From positions 94,663-158,662 of the forward strand of contig NZ_MJEJ02000039.1 of the NCBI RefSeq assembly GCF_002095435.2: a stretch of DNA of 64,000 nucleotides, read 5' to 3'. Position 1 is the stretch's first letter. Every line of letters starts with the position of its first letter. The position numbers and the translations under genes are program-made. The notes under the pieces were generated by a model. That model was not told the DNA's origin, did no database searches, and saw nothing but the letters and a program-made list of their open reading frames with translations. The DNA is from Williamsia sp. 1138 (GTDB lineage: Bacteria > Actinomycetota > Actinomycetes > Mycobacteriales > Mycobacteriaceae). This document shows, piece after piece, positions 29,138-36,579 of the stretch.

Positions 29138-30918
29138 CGAGCGCTACAACGCCAGAACCCGCCCCGAGAAGAAGGTCACGTCTGCGATGGTGGCTGCTCG
29201 GGACCTTCGTGGTGTTGGTGCTGCTCGTCGCGGCGGCCCTCTACCTGGGATTCCTGGCTGCCACGGCCAAGAGCTCGATCGACTCGGCACGCGGTCATGC
29301 CGCCTCCGCACAGCGAGCCTTCCTCGCGGGTGACACCGACAAGGCAGTACGAGAGGCCGATGCTGCTGTGGTTGCTGCGGATGCCGCGAAAGGCGATACG
29401 CACAACCCCGTGTGGTCGGCGGCAGCCGCGATCCCGTGGCTCGGCGATCCGCTGCAGTCGGTGCAGGAGATGACCGATTCGGTGGATGCGCTGGCGACGG
29501 ATGTACTCGCGCCGACAGCGGAACTGGCTGGGGTCATCAACCCTGACAACCTGCGGTCGGCAGACAACACGATCAACACGGCGGCGCTCGCGCAGGCGCA
29601 ACCGCAGCTGGCGGTCATCGCCGACCGCGCCGAAGCCATCCAGGCCGACGTGACGTCCACGGACGGAAGCTGGTTCGGCACGGTGTCGGATGCCCGGACC
29701 CAGCTGCTGGACCAACTCACCGAATCTGCACGGTTCATCCGCGGTACCGACACGGCCGCTCAGTTGCTCCCACCGATGCTCGGCGCGAACGGCGAGCGCA
29801 ATTACTTCTTCGGATTCCAGACACCGGCCGAATCCCGTCCCACAGGAGGACTTCTCGGGGCCTACGGGGTGGTGAGCGCAGAGAACGGACGGGTGAACGT
29901 CGACGATCTCGGGACCAACGCCGAGATCGATGCGCCGGCAAACCCCGTCGATCTCGGGGAAGAGTACGACTACAACTACAAGTACAGCCGCCCCTACACC
30001 GACATCCGGAACAGCAATATCAGCGCCCACTTCCCGTACGCGGCGCAGATCTGGATGAACATGTGGCAGCAGCAATCCGGCACCCAACTCGACGGCGCGG
30101 TGGCGCTCGATCCCGTCGCACTGAGTTACCTGCTCGACGCCACCGGGCCCGTGACCCTCGACAGCGGCCAGAAGGTGAGCGGCGATGACGTCACCGAGCT
30201 GACCCTGTCGACCTCCTACCAGCAGTTCGCGAACAACAACACCGCGCGCAAGGCGTACTTGCAAGAGATCGCCCAGAAGTCGGTGTCGGCGCTGACGTCG
30301 ATGCGCGGGAACACGTCCAAGGTGCTCGAAGCGCTGGGGCGTTCGGTACACGAACAGCGACTCATGGTCTACAGCGCCGACGAGAAGGAGCAGCAACTGC
30401 TCGTCGACGCCGGCCTCGCGCACGAGGTCGCCGAGACCACTGCTCCGTACGCGAACGTCGTGGTGGGAAACCTGGCGGGCAACAAGATCGACTACTACCT
30501 CCAGCGGGAGATCACCTACAAGGCCGGCAGCTGCGACTCCGACACCCGCACGTCGACCGTCGAGGTGAAGTTCACCAACAACGTGACCGACCTGAGTTTG
30601 CCGCCGTACGTGATCGGCAGCCTGGGCAATCCACAGCTGCAGCTGCCGAACGGCACGAACTTCTCCGCCGTGACCCTGTACGGAACCGAAGGCGCCACCA
30701 TCGATTCGGCGACCATCGACGGCGAATCCATGCTGATCGCCGTCGGCACCGAACGCGGACACCCCTTCGCCACCGGGCAGATCCAGATCCCGCCCGGCGA
30801 GACGGTGACGGTGACCTACCAACTCACGGAACCGACCTCGGCCGGCGAACCGGTCGTGCCGGTGCAGCCGCTGGTCGACGATCCGGAAGTGACGGTCGAT
30901 GTCCCTGTCTGTGAATGA
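29134..30918 (+). CDS. DUF4012-type membrane-anchored protein
   Basis: Protein of 594 residues. A short Arg-rich cytoplasmic N-terminus leads into one membrane helix (about residues 21-45); the rest is predicted outside the membrane. The ANGERNYFFGFQTPAESRP segment followed by GGLLGAYGVV is the feature by which I recognise the actinobacterial DUF4012 family, whose function is unknown to me. Members often lie in cell-envelope loci. The TTG start overlaps the NRPS stop (TTGA), with AGGAGAG upstream, so it is translationally coupled to the NRPS and precedes exporter genes; a role in placing or processing the peptide at the cell surface is inference. Two cysteines near the C-terminal half could pair. 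Confidence 0.75.
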   Translation: MTSATTPEPAPRRRSRLRWWLLGTFVVLVLLVAAALYLGFLAATAKSSIDSARGHAASAQRAFLAGDTDKAVREADAAVVAADAAKGDTHNPVWSAAAAIPWLGDPLQSVQEMTDSVDALATDVLAPTAELAGVINPDNLRSADNTINTAALAQAQPQLAVIADRAEAIQADVTSTDGSWFGTVSDARTQLLDQLTESARFIRGTDTAAQLLPPMLGANGERNYFFGFQTPAESRPTGGLLGAYGVVSAENGRVNVDDLGTNAEIDAPANPVDLGEEYDYNYKYSRPYTDIRNSNISAHFPYAAQIWMNMWQQQSGTQLDGAVALDPVALSYLLDATGPVTLDSGQKVSGDDVTELTLSTSYQQFANNNTARKAYLQEIAQKSVSALTSMRGNTSKVLEALGRSVHEQRLMVYSADEKEQQLLVDAGLAHEVAETTAPYANVVVGNLAGNKIDYYLQREITYKAGSCDSDTRTSTVEVKFTNNVTDLSLPPYVIGSLGNPQLQLPNGTNFSAVTLYGTEGATIDSATIDGESMLIAVGTERGHPFATGQIQIPPGETVTVTYQLTEPTSAGEPVVPVQPLVDDPEVTVDVPVCE

Positions 30919-31858
30919 CACCACCGCGATCGAGGTCGCAGACCTCCGGATGAGCTACCGCGGTGTCGATGCACTGAAGGGGATCGACCTGGTGGTACCG
31001 GCCGGCACGGTGATGGGACTCCTGGGGCCCAACGGGGCAGGCAAGACCACCACCGTCAAGATCATCGCGACGCTGTTGGCCCCGACGTCGGGTGCGGTGC
31101 ACATCAACGGCATCGACGCCCGGACGCATTCGCACCAGGTGCGCAGTCTCATCGGATTGTCCGGACAACATGCCGTGGTCGACGACAACCTGACCGGGCA
31201 CGAGAACCTGGTGATGATCGCGAGACTGTCGGGTCTGGGGCGCAAACAGGCCACCCTGAGGTCACGAGAACTGTTGGAGCAGTTCAATCTCGCCACGGCG
31301 GGTAAACGTCGGGTCGCCACCTACTCGGGCGGGATGCGGCGCCGGATCGATCTGGCGGGCGCCATCATCATCCGGCCGCCGGTGCTGCTGCTCGACGAGC
31401 CGACGGCGAGTCTCGATCCCATCAGCAGAACCGAATTGTGGTCGGAGATCAAAGCTCTGGTGTACGAGGGGACGAGTGTTCTGCTGACCACCCAGTATCT
31501 CGAAGAGGCCGATCAACTCGCTGACGCCGTGACCGTCATCGTCGGTGGTGAAGTGGTCGCGCGCGGCACTCCTGCCGAACTGAAGTCGACACTCCGCACA
31601 GCGCAGGTGCGCTTGCAGCTGGCCCACGCGGTCGACGCGAGATCCGCCTCCGAAGTGGTCGGCCGGCTGGACGGCGTGCAGTCCGTCGGCGTCGACGACG
31701 CGGTGGTCACCTTTTCGACGCACGACGCCAGTCGGAGCCTGACCCACGCGATCGGCGTACTCGCCCGAACCGGTATCGAGGTCGCCGACTCCAGTGTCTC
31801 CGAGCCGACCCTCGACGACGTCTTCGTGTCCCTGGCAGGGAGCGCACCCCGTGGCTGA
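30899..31858 (+). CDS. ABC transporter ATP-binding protein (DrrA-like)
   Basis: ATPase of 319 residues with Walker A GPNGAGKTT near 44, Q-loop region GLSGQH, signature YSGGMRRR near 143, Walker B VLLLDEPTASLD and a switch His in TTQYLEEAD context (Gln takes the usual H-loop-adjacent place, as in many DrrA proteins). A C-terminal extension ending in EPTLDDVF is typical of the daunorubicin-resistance (DrrA) subfamily. It overlaps the DUF4012 gene by 20 nt and the permease gene by 8 nt. Together with the permease it probably exports the NRPS product or a related lipid. Confidence 0.93.
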   Translation: MSLSVNDTTAIEVADLRMSYRGVDALKGIDLVVPAGTVMGLLGPNGAGKTTTVKIIATLLAPTSGAVHINGIDARTHSHQVRSLIGLSGQHAVVDDNLTGHENLVMIARLSGLGRKQATLRSRELLEQFNLATAGKRRVATYSGGMRRRIDLAGAIIIRPPVLLLDEPTASLDPISRTELWSEIKALVYEGTSVLLTTQYLEEADQLADAVTVIVGGEVVARGTPAELKSTLRTAQVRLQLAHAVDARSASEVVGRLDGVQSVGVDDAVVTFSTHDASRSLTHAIGVLARTGIEVADSSVSEPTLDDVFVSLAGSAPRG

Positions 31859-32693
31859 CACTCTCGCGGTGGCGGAGCCGATCGTGGGCCCACGGCCACG
31901 GAACGCCGGAACGTTCCTGGTCGATTGCGAAGTGGTGGCGCTCCGGAACATCCGGACCATCCTGCGTAACTGGCAGATGATCCTCGGGGTCGTGTTGCAG
32001 CCGCTCATGTTCGTACTGCTCTTCTCGTACGTGTTCGGCGAGGCTCTCGGGGGTGACCGCTATCGGGAGTTCTTGATCGGCGGCATCATGACGCAGACCG
32101 TCGCCTTCAACGCAGGCTTCACTGCACTCGGGCTGGCCACCGACATCAAGAGCGGGATGGTCGACCGGTTCCGGGCGCTACCCATGTCCCGGCTGGCCTT
32201 CGTGGTCGGCCGGTCAGTCTCCGACATCACGGTGAACGTGGTGGGGCTGATCGTGATGTCGCTCGCCGGCCTCGCCATCGGATGGCGCATCGACACCAAC
32301 TTCGGCGAAGCACTCACCGGCTATGCGATCGCCCTGCTGTTCGGATTCGCGCTCTCGTGGGTCGGAGCGGTGGTGGGATTGCTGGCAGGGTCGGCAGAGG
32401 CCGCGCAGAGTCTGCTGCTCACCGTGCTCTTTCCGCTGACGTTCATCTCGTCGGCCTTCATCCCGGCCGCGACGCTGCCTGGTCCGCTGCGCGCCGTCGC
32501 GAACTGGAATCCGGTGACCGCCGTCGCGCAGAGTCTGCGGGAGTGCTTCGGGAACCCGGTGACCGTGAACCCGCTGCTGCCGAACCCGGTGACCTGGGCG
32601 TCGGAGAATCCGCAGCTTTACTCGCTGATCAGCATCTGTGCGCTGCTGGCGGTGACCATTCCGCTGGCGTCGCGGGCTTTGCGTCGCCTGTGA
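31851..32693 (+). CDS. ABC-2 type permease (DrrB-like)
   Basis: Membrane component of 280 residues with about six helices, partner of the ATPase before it. The N-terminal region (RNIRTILRNWQMILGVVLQPLMFVLLFSYVFG) and the PLTFISSAFIP segment are typical of DrrB/ABC-2 permeases. The GTG at 31851 has AGGGAG 8 nt upstream; a longer reading from 31794 would overlap the ATPase gene more deeply without a ribosome site. It is the last gene of the NRPS operon. A hairpin in the following repeat (32722-32742) may mark the transcript end. Confidence 0.9.
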   Translation: MADTLAVAEPIVGPRPRNAGTFLVDCEVVALRNIRTILRNWQMILGVVLQPLMFVLLFSYVFGEALGGDRYREFLIGGIMTQTVAFNAGFTALGLATDIKSGMVDRFRALPMSRLAFVVGRSVSDITVNVVGLIVMSLAGLAIGWRIDTNFGEALTGYAIALLFGFALSWVGAVVGLLAGSAEAAQSLLLTVLFPLTFISSAFIPAATLPGPLRAVANWNPVTAVAQSLRECFGNPVTVNPLLPNPVTWASENPQLYSLISICALLAVTIPLASRALRRL

Positions 32694-32721
32694 CCACCAT
32701 TTTCTGCCCCGTGTGAGTGAG

Positions 32722-32774
32722 CCGGGGGCGTATTCCCCTCGGCGTTGCCAATCTGGGACCGAATGTGGTGGGGC
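32722..32774 (+). repeat. Hairpin-bearing direct repeat, left copy
   Basis: Seven-base-pair stem (32722-32728 with 32736-32742, one G-T pair) and a 7-nt loop, then 18 nt to the 11-mer GAATGTGGTGG at 32761. The same arrangement recurs at 33626-33677 on the other side of the AbiEi-like gene. This copy lies 35 nt before that gene's start codon. Confidence 0.75.
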
Positions 32775-32809
32775 AGGGGCCATGACGGGCGCTGCTGCGT
32801 CAGATACCC

Positions 32810-33619
32810 ATGGATGTCGGGGTGTACAGCCGGGCCGAGCTCAGGCAGCGGGGTCTGGACGGGTGGGAGCTACGTAAACAGCTCGCAAACGGCTCATTGC
32901 TGCACGTGCGGAACGGGTGGTACGCACATCCGGCTGCGGATTCTCTTGTCGTGGAGGCAGTTCAGCTCGGGGGAGCGTTGAGCTGCGTATCCGCGTTGCG
33001 CACACACGGGCTCTGGGTCCCGGTCGGCTACGAGCGCGTGCACGTGCGGGTCACCAGACACGGCAAGCAACAGCGGGTCCGCTCGTGCCAGGGTCCTGGT
33101 CGTTCCCTTCCGGTCGAGACCGCCCTGGACCCGATCTCGGTCGCCCTCGGTTGCGCCTTTCGGTGCATGTCCGAGGAGGACTGGATCGCGGTGTGCGACT
33201 CGGTCTTGAACACTCTCGGGCTGTCGGTCCCGGCGTTGCAGGCCGAGATGGGCAGGGTCTCGCAGAAGATGTCGGACCTGATGGGCAAGTGCGACCCCAA
33301 CTCCCAGCCGGGGACCGAATCGCTTGCGCGACTGCGGTTGCGGGCAGCAGGTTTCACGGTTCATGTTCAACCATCGATCCACAGGGTCGGTTACGTGGAT
33401 CTGCGCATCGGCCGTCTGGTGATCGAGTGCGACAGCATCAGTCACCACACGAGTCTGGAGAACTACCGCAACGACCGCCGCAGAGATCGCAACGCCCTGG
33501 TGGGCAGGTGGTTGACCATGCGGCTCACCTACGACGACGTCGTCTACGGCTGGGATGAGGTGATGGCCGACATCCGAGCCATCACCGACTCCGATCGCCA
33601 CCGAATTCGGTCCGCATAG
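32810..33619 (+). CDS. AbiEi-like / DUF559-type protein with PD-(D/E)XK-like C-terminus
   Basis: Protein of 269 residues. The N-terminal part (YSRAELRQRGLDGWELRKQL then HVRNGWYA) matches the winged-helix start of AbiEi-type antitoxins. The C-terminal part has a Vsr/DUF559-like nuclease pattern: Glu170, Asp197 in VDLRIG and Glu206-x-Asp208 in VIECDS, followed by a basic NDRRRDRNAL segment. Such proteins are common, in several copies, in mycolic-acid actinobacteria; whether they are antitoxins, nucleases or regulators is not established to my knowledge. No partner toxin gene (AbiEii-like) is adjacent. It stands alone between two near-identical hairpin repeats. The ATG at 32810 has only a weak ribosome site. 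Confidence 0.75.
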   Translation: MDVGVYSRAELRQRGLDGWELRKQLANGSLLHVRNGWYAHPAADSLVVEAVQLGGALSCVSALRTHGLWVPVGYERVHVRVTRHGKQQRVRSCQGPGRSLPVETALDPISVALGCAFRCMSEEDWIAVCDSVLNTLGLSVPALQAEMGRVSQKMSDLMGKCDPNSQPGTESLARLRLRAAGFTVHVQPSIHRVGYVDLRIGRLVIECDSISHHTSLENYRNDRRRDRNALVGRWLTMRLTYDDVVYGWDEVMADIRAITDSDRHRIRSA

Positions 33620-33625
33620 GCGTGG

Positions 33626-33677
33626 CCGAGGGTAGATAGCCCTCGGTGGTCGCTCAGGGGACTGAATGTGGTGGAGC
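33626..33677 (+). repeat. Hairpin-bearing direct repeat, right copy
   Basis: Perfect 7-bp stem CCGAGGG/CCCTCGG (33626-33632 with 33640-33646) with a 7-nt loop, then 17 nt to GAATGTGGTGG at 33664. It starts 6 nt after the AbiEi-like stop and runs to the stop codon of the convergent gene. The shared part reads GGGACyGAATGTGGTGGrGC in both copies. Confidence 0.78.
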
Positions 33678-34858
33678 TAGTTGGGGATGGCCGGCCCTGT
33701 GGACGAAGTCTGGGGAGTGGTCGTCGTTGGCACCGTCGTCGTTGAGCTAGTCACCGACGGCCGCGTCGGCGGCGTGTAGGCCGGCCGGTCTGCGGTTGTG
33801 GTCGGGACCCGCGGGTTGGGGGCGGGCCGACGGGTGGTGGTGGTTTCTACAACGACGGTCTCCACCGGGACCGTCGTCTCGGGTACCTCGAGGGTCGCCG
33901 AGGTGACCGACGACGGCACTCGGCTCGGTGTGGTGGATTTCGTCGTCGCGCTGGGTGTCTTCGTGGAGGTCGCCGTGGTCGAGCTGACCGAGAAGGGCGC
34001 GACCACATCGGCCTTGCGGGGGCTCTCGGAGCCGCCGTTCTTGATCAGATACGCCGAACCCCCGATCAACGCGGCGGAGACGGCCAGACCGGCGGCGCCG
34101 GCGAGCAGCATGGCCTTCTTCTTGCCCGGGCCGGCTGCTGCGGCGGGCGCCGGTTTCTTCGACTTGGTGAGTGCGGCCGCACCGTGGGCGACAGCGAACT
34201 CACCGTGGTCGATGGTCTGGACTCCCAGGCCGGTGGCGGCACCCAGCGTGCTCGCGAGATCGGGGATTCCCGCGCCGGCGCCTGCCGGGGTGATCATCTC
34301 GACGTCGCGACCACGGCCCGGAAGCTTCGTCATCGCATCCGACACCGCCCGGGCACCCGCCATCTCCTGCACCGGGGGTGTCCCGGCCGGCAGCGTCGCG
34401 GTGTCGACGACGGATTCGGTCAAGGGGTCGACGAGCACCATCGGCTGCACTGCCGCGGTGTGGCCGGCGCCGTCGACGTTGACCACCAAGATCTTGCCCA
34501 TTCCGGCGAACTGGCGGGCGGCCACCACAGCCAGGGCGGTGGCGATCGAGGTGATACTCGCGGCCAGCAGCCACGCGGGGATGGCGTCGTCGTCATCGTC
34601 GTCGGTCTGCGGGGCGGCGGAGTTCCGGCGGGCCTGATTCAGCAGGATCTGGGTGGCGGGGTCGGCACACGCGATCCCCACCGAGGTGATCGTCTCCGGG
34701 GCTGATCGGATCAGTCGGTCGATGGTGGCGACCAGATCGGACTGCGGCGAGATGGGGATGCGGTTCTGGGCCAGCAGCTCGCCACTGGCGCCATTGATCA
34801 GCACCGACAGGATTTCTCCGGCATCAATGGAGATTCCCAGGATGACGTCGTTCCGCAT
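33677..34858 (-). CDS. DUF7159-type Thr/Pro-rich membrane protein
   Basis: Protein of 393 residues on the minus strand. The first half begins ILGISIDAGEILSVLIN, resembling the start of actin/HSP70-like folds. A basic KSKKPAPA linker leads to one clear membrane helix (AMLLAGAAGLAVSAALIGGSAYLI), and the last 110 residues are Thr/Pro/Ser-rich, probably exposed outside and possibly glycosylated. This architecture matches proteins now labelled DUF7159 in Mycobacteriales; function unknown. The ATG at 34858 has AAGGAAG just upstream; an earlier start at 34978 would add a basic, Ser-rich stretch without a ribosome site. It converges on the AbiEi-like gene. Confidence 0.75.
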   Translation of the reverse strand: MRNDVILGISIDAGEILSVLINGASGELLAQNRIPISPQSDLVATIDRLIRSAPETITSVGIACADPATQILLNQARRNSAAPQTDDDDDDAIPAWLLAASITSIATALAVVAARQFAGMGKILVVNVDGAGHTAAVQPMVLVDPLTESVVDTATLPAGTPPVQEMAGARAVSDAMTKLPGRGRDVEMITPAGAGAGIPDLASTLGAATGLGVQTIDHGEFAVAHGAAALTKSKKPAPAAAAGPGKKKAMLLAGAAGLAVSAALIGGSAYLIKNGGSESPRKADVVAPFSVSSTTATSTKTPSATTKSTTPSRVPSSVTSATLEVPETTVPVETVVVETTTTRRPAPNPRVPTTTADRPAYTPPTRPSVTSSTTTVPTTTTPQTSSTGPAIPN

Positions 34859-34980
34859 GACTTCCTTCGTTTCAGGTTCCGATCGTGAATGGTAACGCCC
34901 AGAAGACGCGAAAAACGACGTCGACGACGAACGATCGACACGGCGCGAGGTTGAAAGCTCCCTGTGAATCTTGGTCAATC

Positions 34981-35172
34981 GTGTCCAAAACGACGATCTG
35001 TTGGCACTATGGTCTGGTGCTTGCCGTTGTGATAACCGTCGCGGTGGTGGTGTGGGTCGCCATCTCCGTGGTTGTCGCCGTCCTGGTGGGCCGGGCGATA
35101 CGCCTGCGCGACATCAGGGACGCCCGGCCGGAGTCGCCCGACGGCGACGACATGAGATCCAAGGCTTCGTGA
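34981..35172 (+). CDS. Small single-pass membrane protein
   Basis: Small open frame of about 63 codons with one strongly hydrophobic segment (LVLAVVITVAVVVWVAISVVVAVLVG) and a charged C-terminal tail (RLRDIRDARPESPDGDD). I do not recognise a family. GTG at 34981 is the chosen start; GTG at 35019 is also possible and would fit a leaderless message if TATGGT at 35008 is a -10 element. It lies between the divergent DUF7159 gene and the first PAS-GGDEF gene. Confidence 0.5.
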   Translation: MSKTTICWHYGLVLAVVITVAVVVWVAISVVVAVLVGRAIRLRDIRDARPESPDGDDMRSKAS

Positions 35173-35188
35173 GGGCCTGAAGTCAGGG

Positions 35189-35226
35189 TTGACCCTGCAT
35201 TTTTGCTGCACCATGCTGCATACTGT
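35189..35226 (+). promoter_or_regulatory. Phased CTGCA repeats near a possible promoter
   Basis: Three direct copies of CTGCA start at 35195, 35206 and 35216, that is 11 and 10 nt apart, one helical turn each. A TTGACC that could be a -35 element lies immediately before them. They stand 60-90 nt upstream of the first PAS-GGDEF gene and may be an operator. Confidence 0.4.
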
Positions 35227-35283
35227 GTCGAAAGGTGATCGTGAAACTCACTTTCGATGGTCTAGGGATACCAGGGGTCGGGA

Positions 35284-36258
35284 ATGCTTACTGAATCCGA
35301 GATCGCCGCCAAGCAGAGGCGGTTGATTGGTCGTGCGTCGGAGCGCTCGGAGCTCACGGCGCTGGTCGACACGTTGTCGCCCGGGGTGCTGATCCTGTCG
35401 CCACAGGGTGACATCGAGATCGCCAACGACACCGCGCGCGAGCTGTTGGAGGTGCTCGAAGGTCGCGGTGGTGCGCGTGTCGACATCGCCCGCCCGCAGA
35501 CGATGTGGCTGGCCGATGGCAAGGAAATCACTTTCGAGGAGCTACCCCACAACACCATCGTCAGAGACCGACAAGCGGTCAGGGATCTGGAGATCCAGAT
35601 CGATCGCCCTGACGGTCAACGAATGTGGTTGTGTTGCAGCGTATCTCTGCTGGACGAGTCCGATCCGCAGTCTTCGGTGGTGGTGACGCTCTCCGACATC
35701 ACCGAGCTGCACTGCCTGCGTGAGCGCGTACACAAGAGCGACAACTACGACGCCGTCACCGGTCTTCCGAATCTGCCGTTCGTCCTCCGTCAAATCGGTG
35801 ACCTGCTCACTGCCACCCGCAGCGCCGACGCCGACGTCTCGACGGTCGTGATGGTCATCAATTTCGACAAGCTCAAGGAACTGAACGTCTCCCTCGGGCA
35901 CCTGCGTGGTGACCGGGCGCTGGCGATGACCGCCGAGCGGCTGCGTTCGGCACTGCCGTCGCGGCATCTGGTGGGCCGGGTGGTCGGGGCCGAGTTCGTG
36001 GCCGTGCTGACGGGTCTCGACGAGGACGGGATCGAGGACATCTCGGATCTCATCCATCTGCTGCTCACCGATCCCACCGACATCGACGGCAACGATCTGC
36101 GCATGCGGGCCAGTGTGGGATTCGTCCGGCTGCGGCCCAATGACACCCGCAGCGCCGAAGACATCATCAGCGATGCCGATACCGCGATGTACCACGCGAA
36201 GATGAAGGGCGGCGGGCACACCGTCGACTTCGATCGGCTGCGGCTCACCGGCGTCTGA
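35284..36258 (+). CDS. PAS-GGDEF protein with degenerate active site
   Basis: Protein of 324 residues: a PAS-like sensor domain (about 20-140, ending VVVTLSDITEL) and a GGDEF domain (about 150-320). The active-site loop reads VGAEF at 234-238 instead of GGDEF/GGEEF, and the metal-binding Asp segment reads INFDKLKELN, with Asn where active enzymes have Asp. It is therefore unlikely to make c-di-GMP and may instead bind GTP or regulate a partner. No inhibitory-site RxxD precedes the loop. The next gene encodes a related protein with an intact motif, so the pair probably arose by duplication. A ribosome site AGGGG precedes the ATG. Confidence 0.85.
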   Translation: MLTESEIAAKQRRLIGRASERSELTALVDTLSPGVLILSPQGDIEIANDTARELLEVLEGRGGARVDIARPQTMWLADGKEITFEELPHNTIVRDRQAVRDLEIQIDRPDGQRMWLCCSVSLLDESDPQSSVVVTLSDITELHCLRERVHKSDNYDAVTGLPNLPFVLRQIGDLLTATRSADADVSTVVMVINFDKLKELNVSLGHLRGDRALAMTAERLRSALPSRHLVGRVVGAEFVAVLTGLDEDGIEDISDLIHLLLTDPTDIDGNDLRMRASVGFVRLRPNDTRSAEDIISDADTAMYHAKMKGGGHTVDFDRLRLTGV

Positions 36259-36579
36259 GCCGGCTGTTAGCCACGTACCGCTAATGGCTTGCGATAGTTA
36301 ATTTGCGCGCTTGTCAAGCCAGTGAAATGCGTCATAGCAGTATCGACGGCGCGCATCGTCGACCGGCCGCACCACACCAGTCTTGGGGGCCAGTCACGTG
36401 CTCGTGACGGGCAGGGCGTCAACTGAGACTCGCAAATGATCGTTGCGATCATGGTGTCCCGTTTAACTCTGGCTAGCCGCCCGAAAAGCCGATGTTGCGG
36501 GGTGTTGAGCAGGCGTACAGGATTGGTGGCAGACGATACACATGCAGTCGGCCATGACTACCAGAGGGACTCGCAAGAG
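36259..36579 (+). promoter_or_regulatory. Upstream region of the second PAS-GGDEF gene, with a 17-bp palindrome
   Basis: No gene seen. ATGATCG and CGATCAT (36436-36442 and 36446-36452) form an inverted repeat around TTG, about 130 nt before the chosen start of the following gene. It is a candidate operator. The rest shows nothing I recognise. Confidence 0.4.

Noticed and set aside
29176..30924. Minus-strand open frame of 582 codons opposite the DUF4012 gene
   Set aside because: Composition is that of a reversed GC-rich gene and the plus strand encodes a coupled membrane protein.
32722..32742. Intrinsic terminator after the ABC permease gene
   Set aside because: The hairpin has no T-run, and the same structure recurs after the AbiEi-like gene as part of a longer repeat, so it is better described as a repeat; a termination role remains possible.
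32810..33619. Classical two-gene AbiE toxin-antitoxin system
   Set aside because: No AbiEii nucleotidyltransferase-like gene is adjacent; the neighbours are an ABC permease and a DUF7159 protein.
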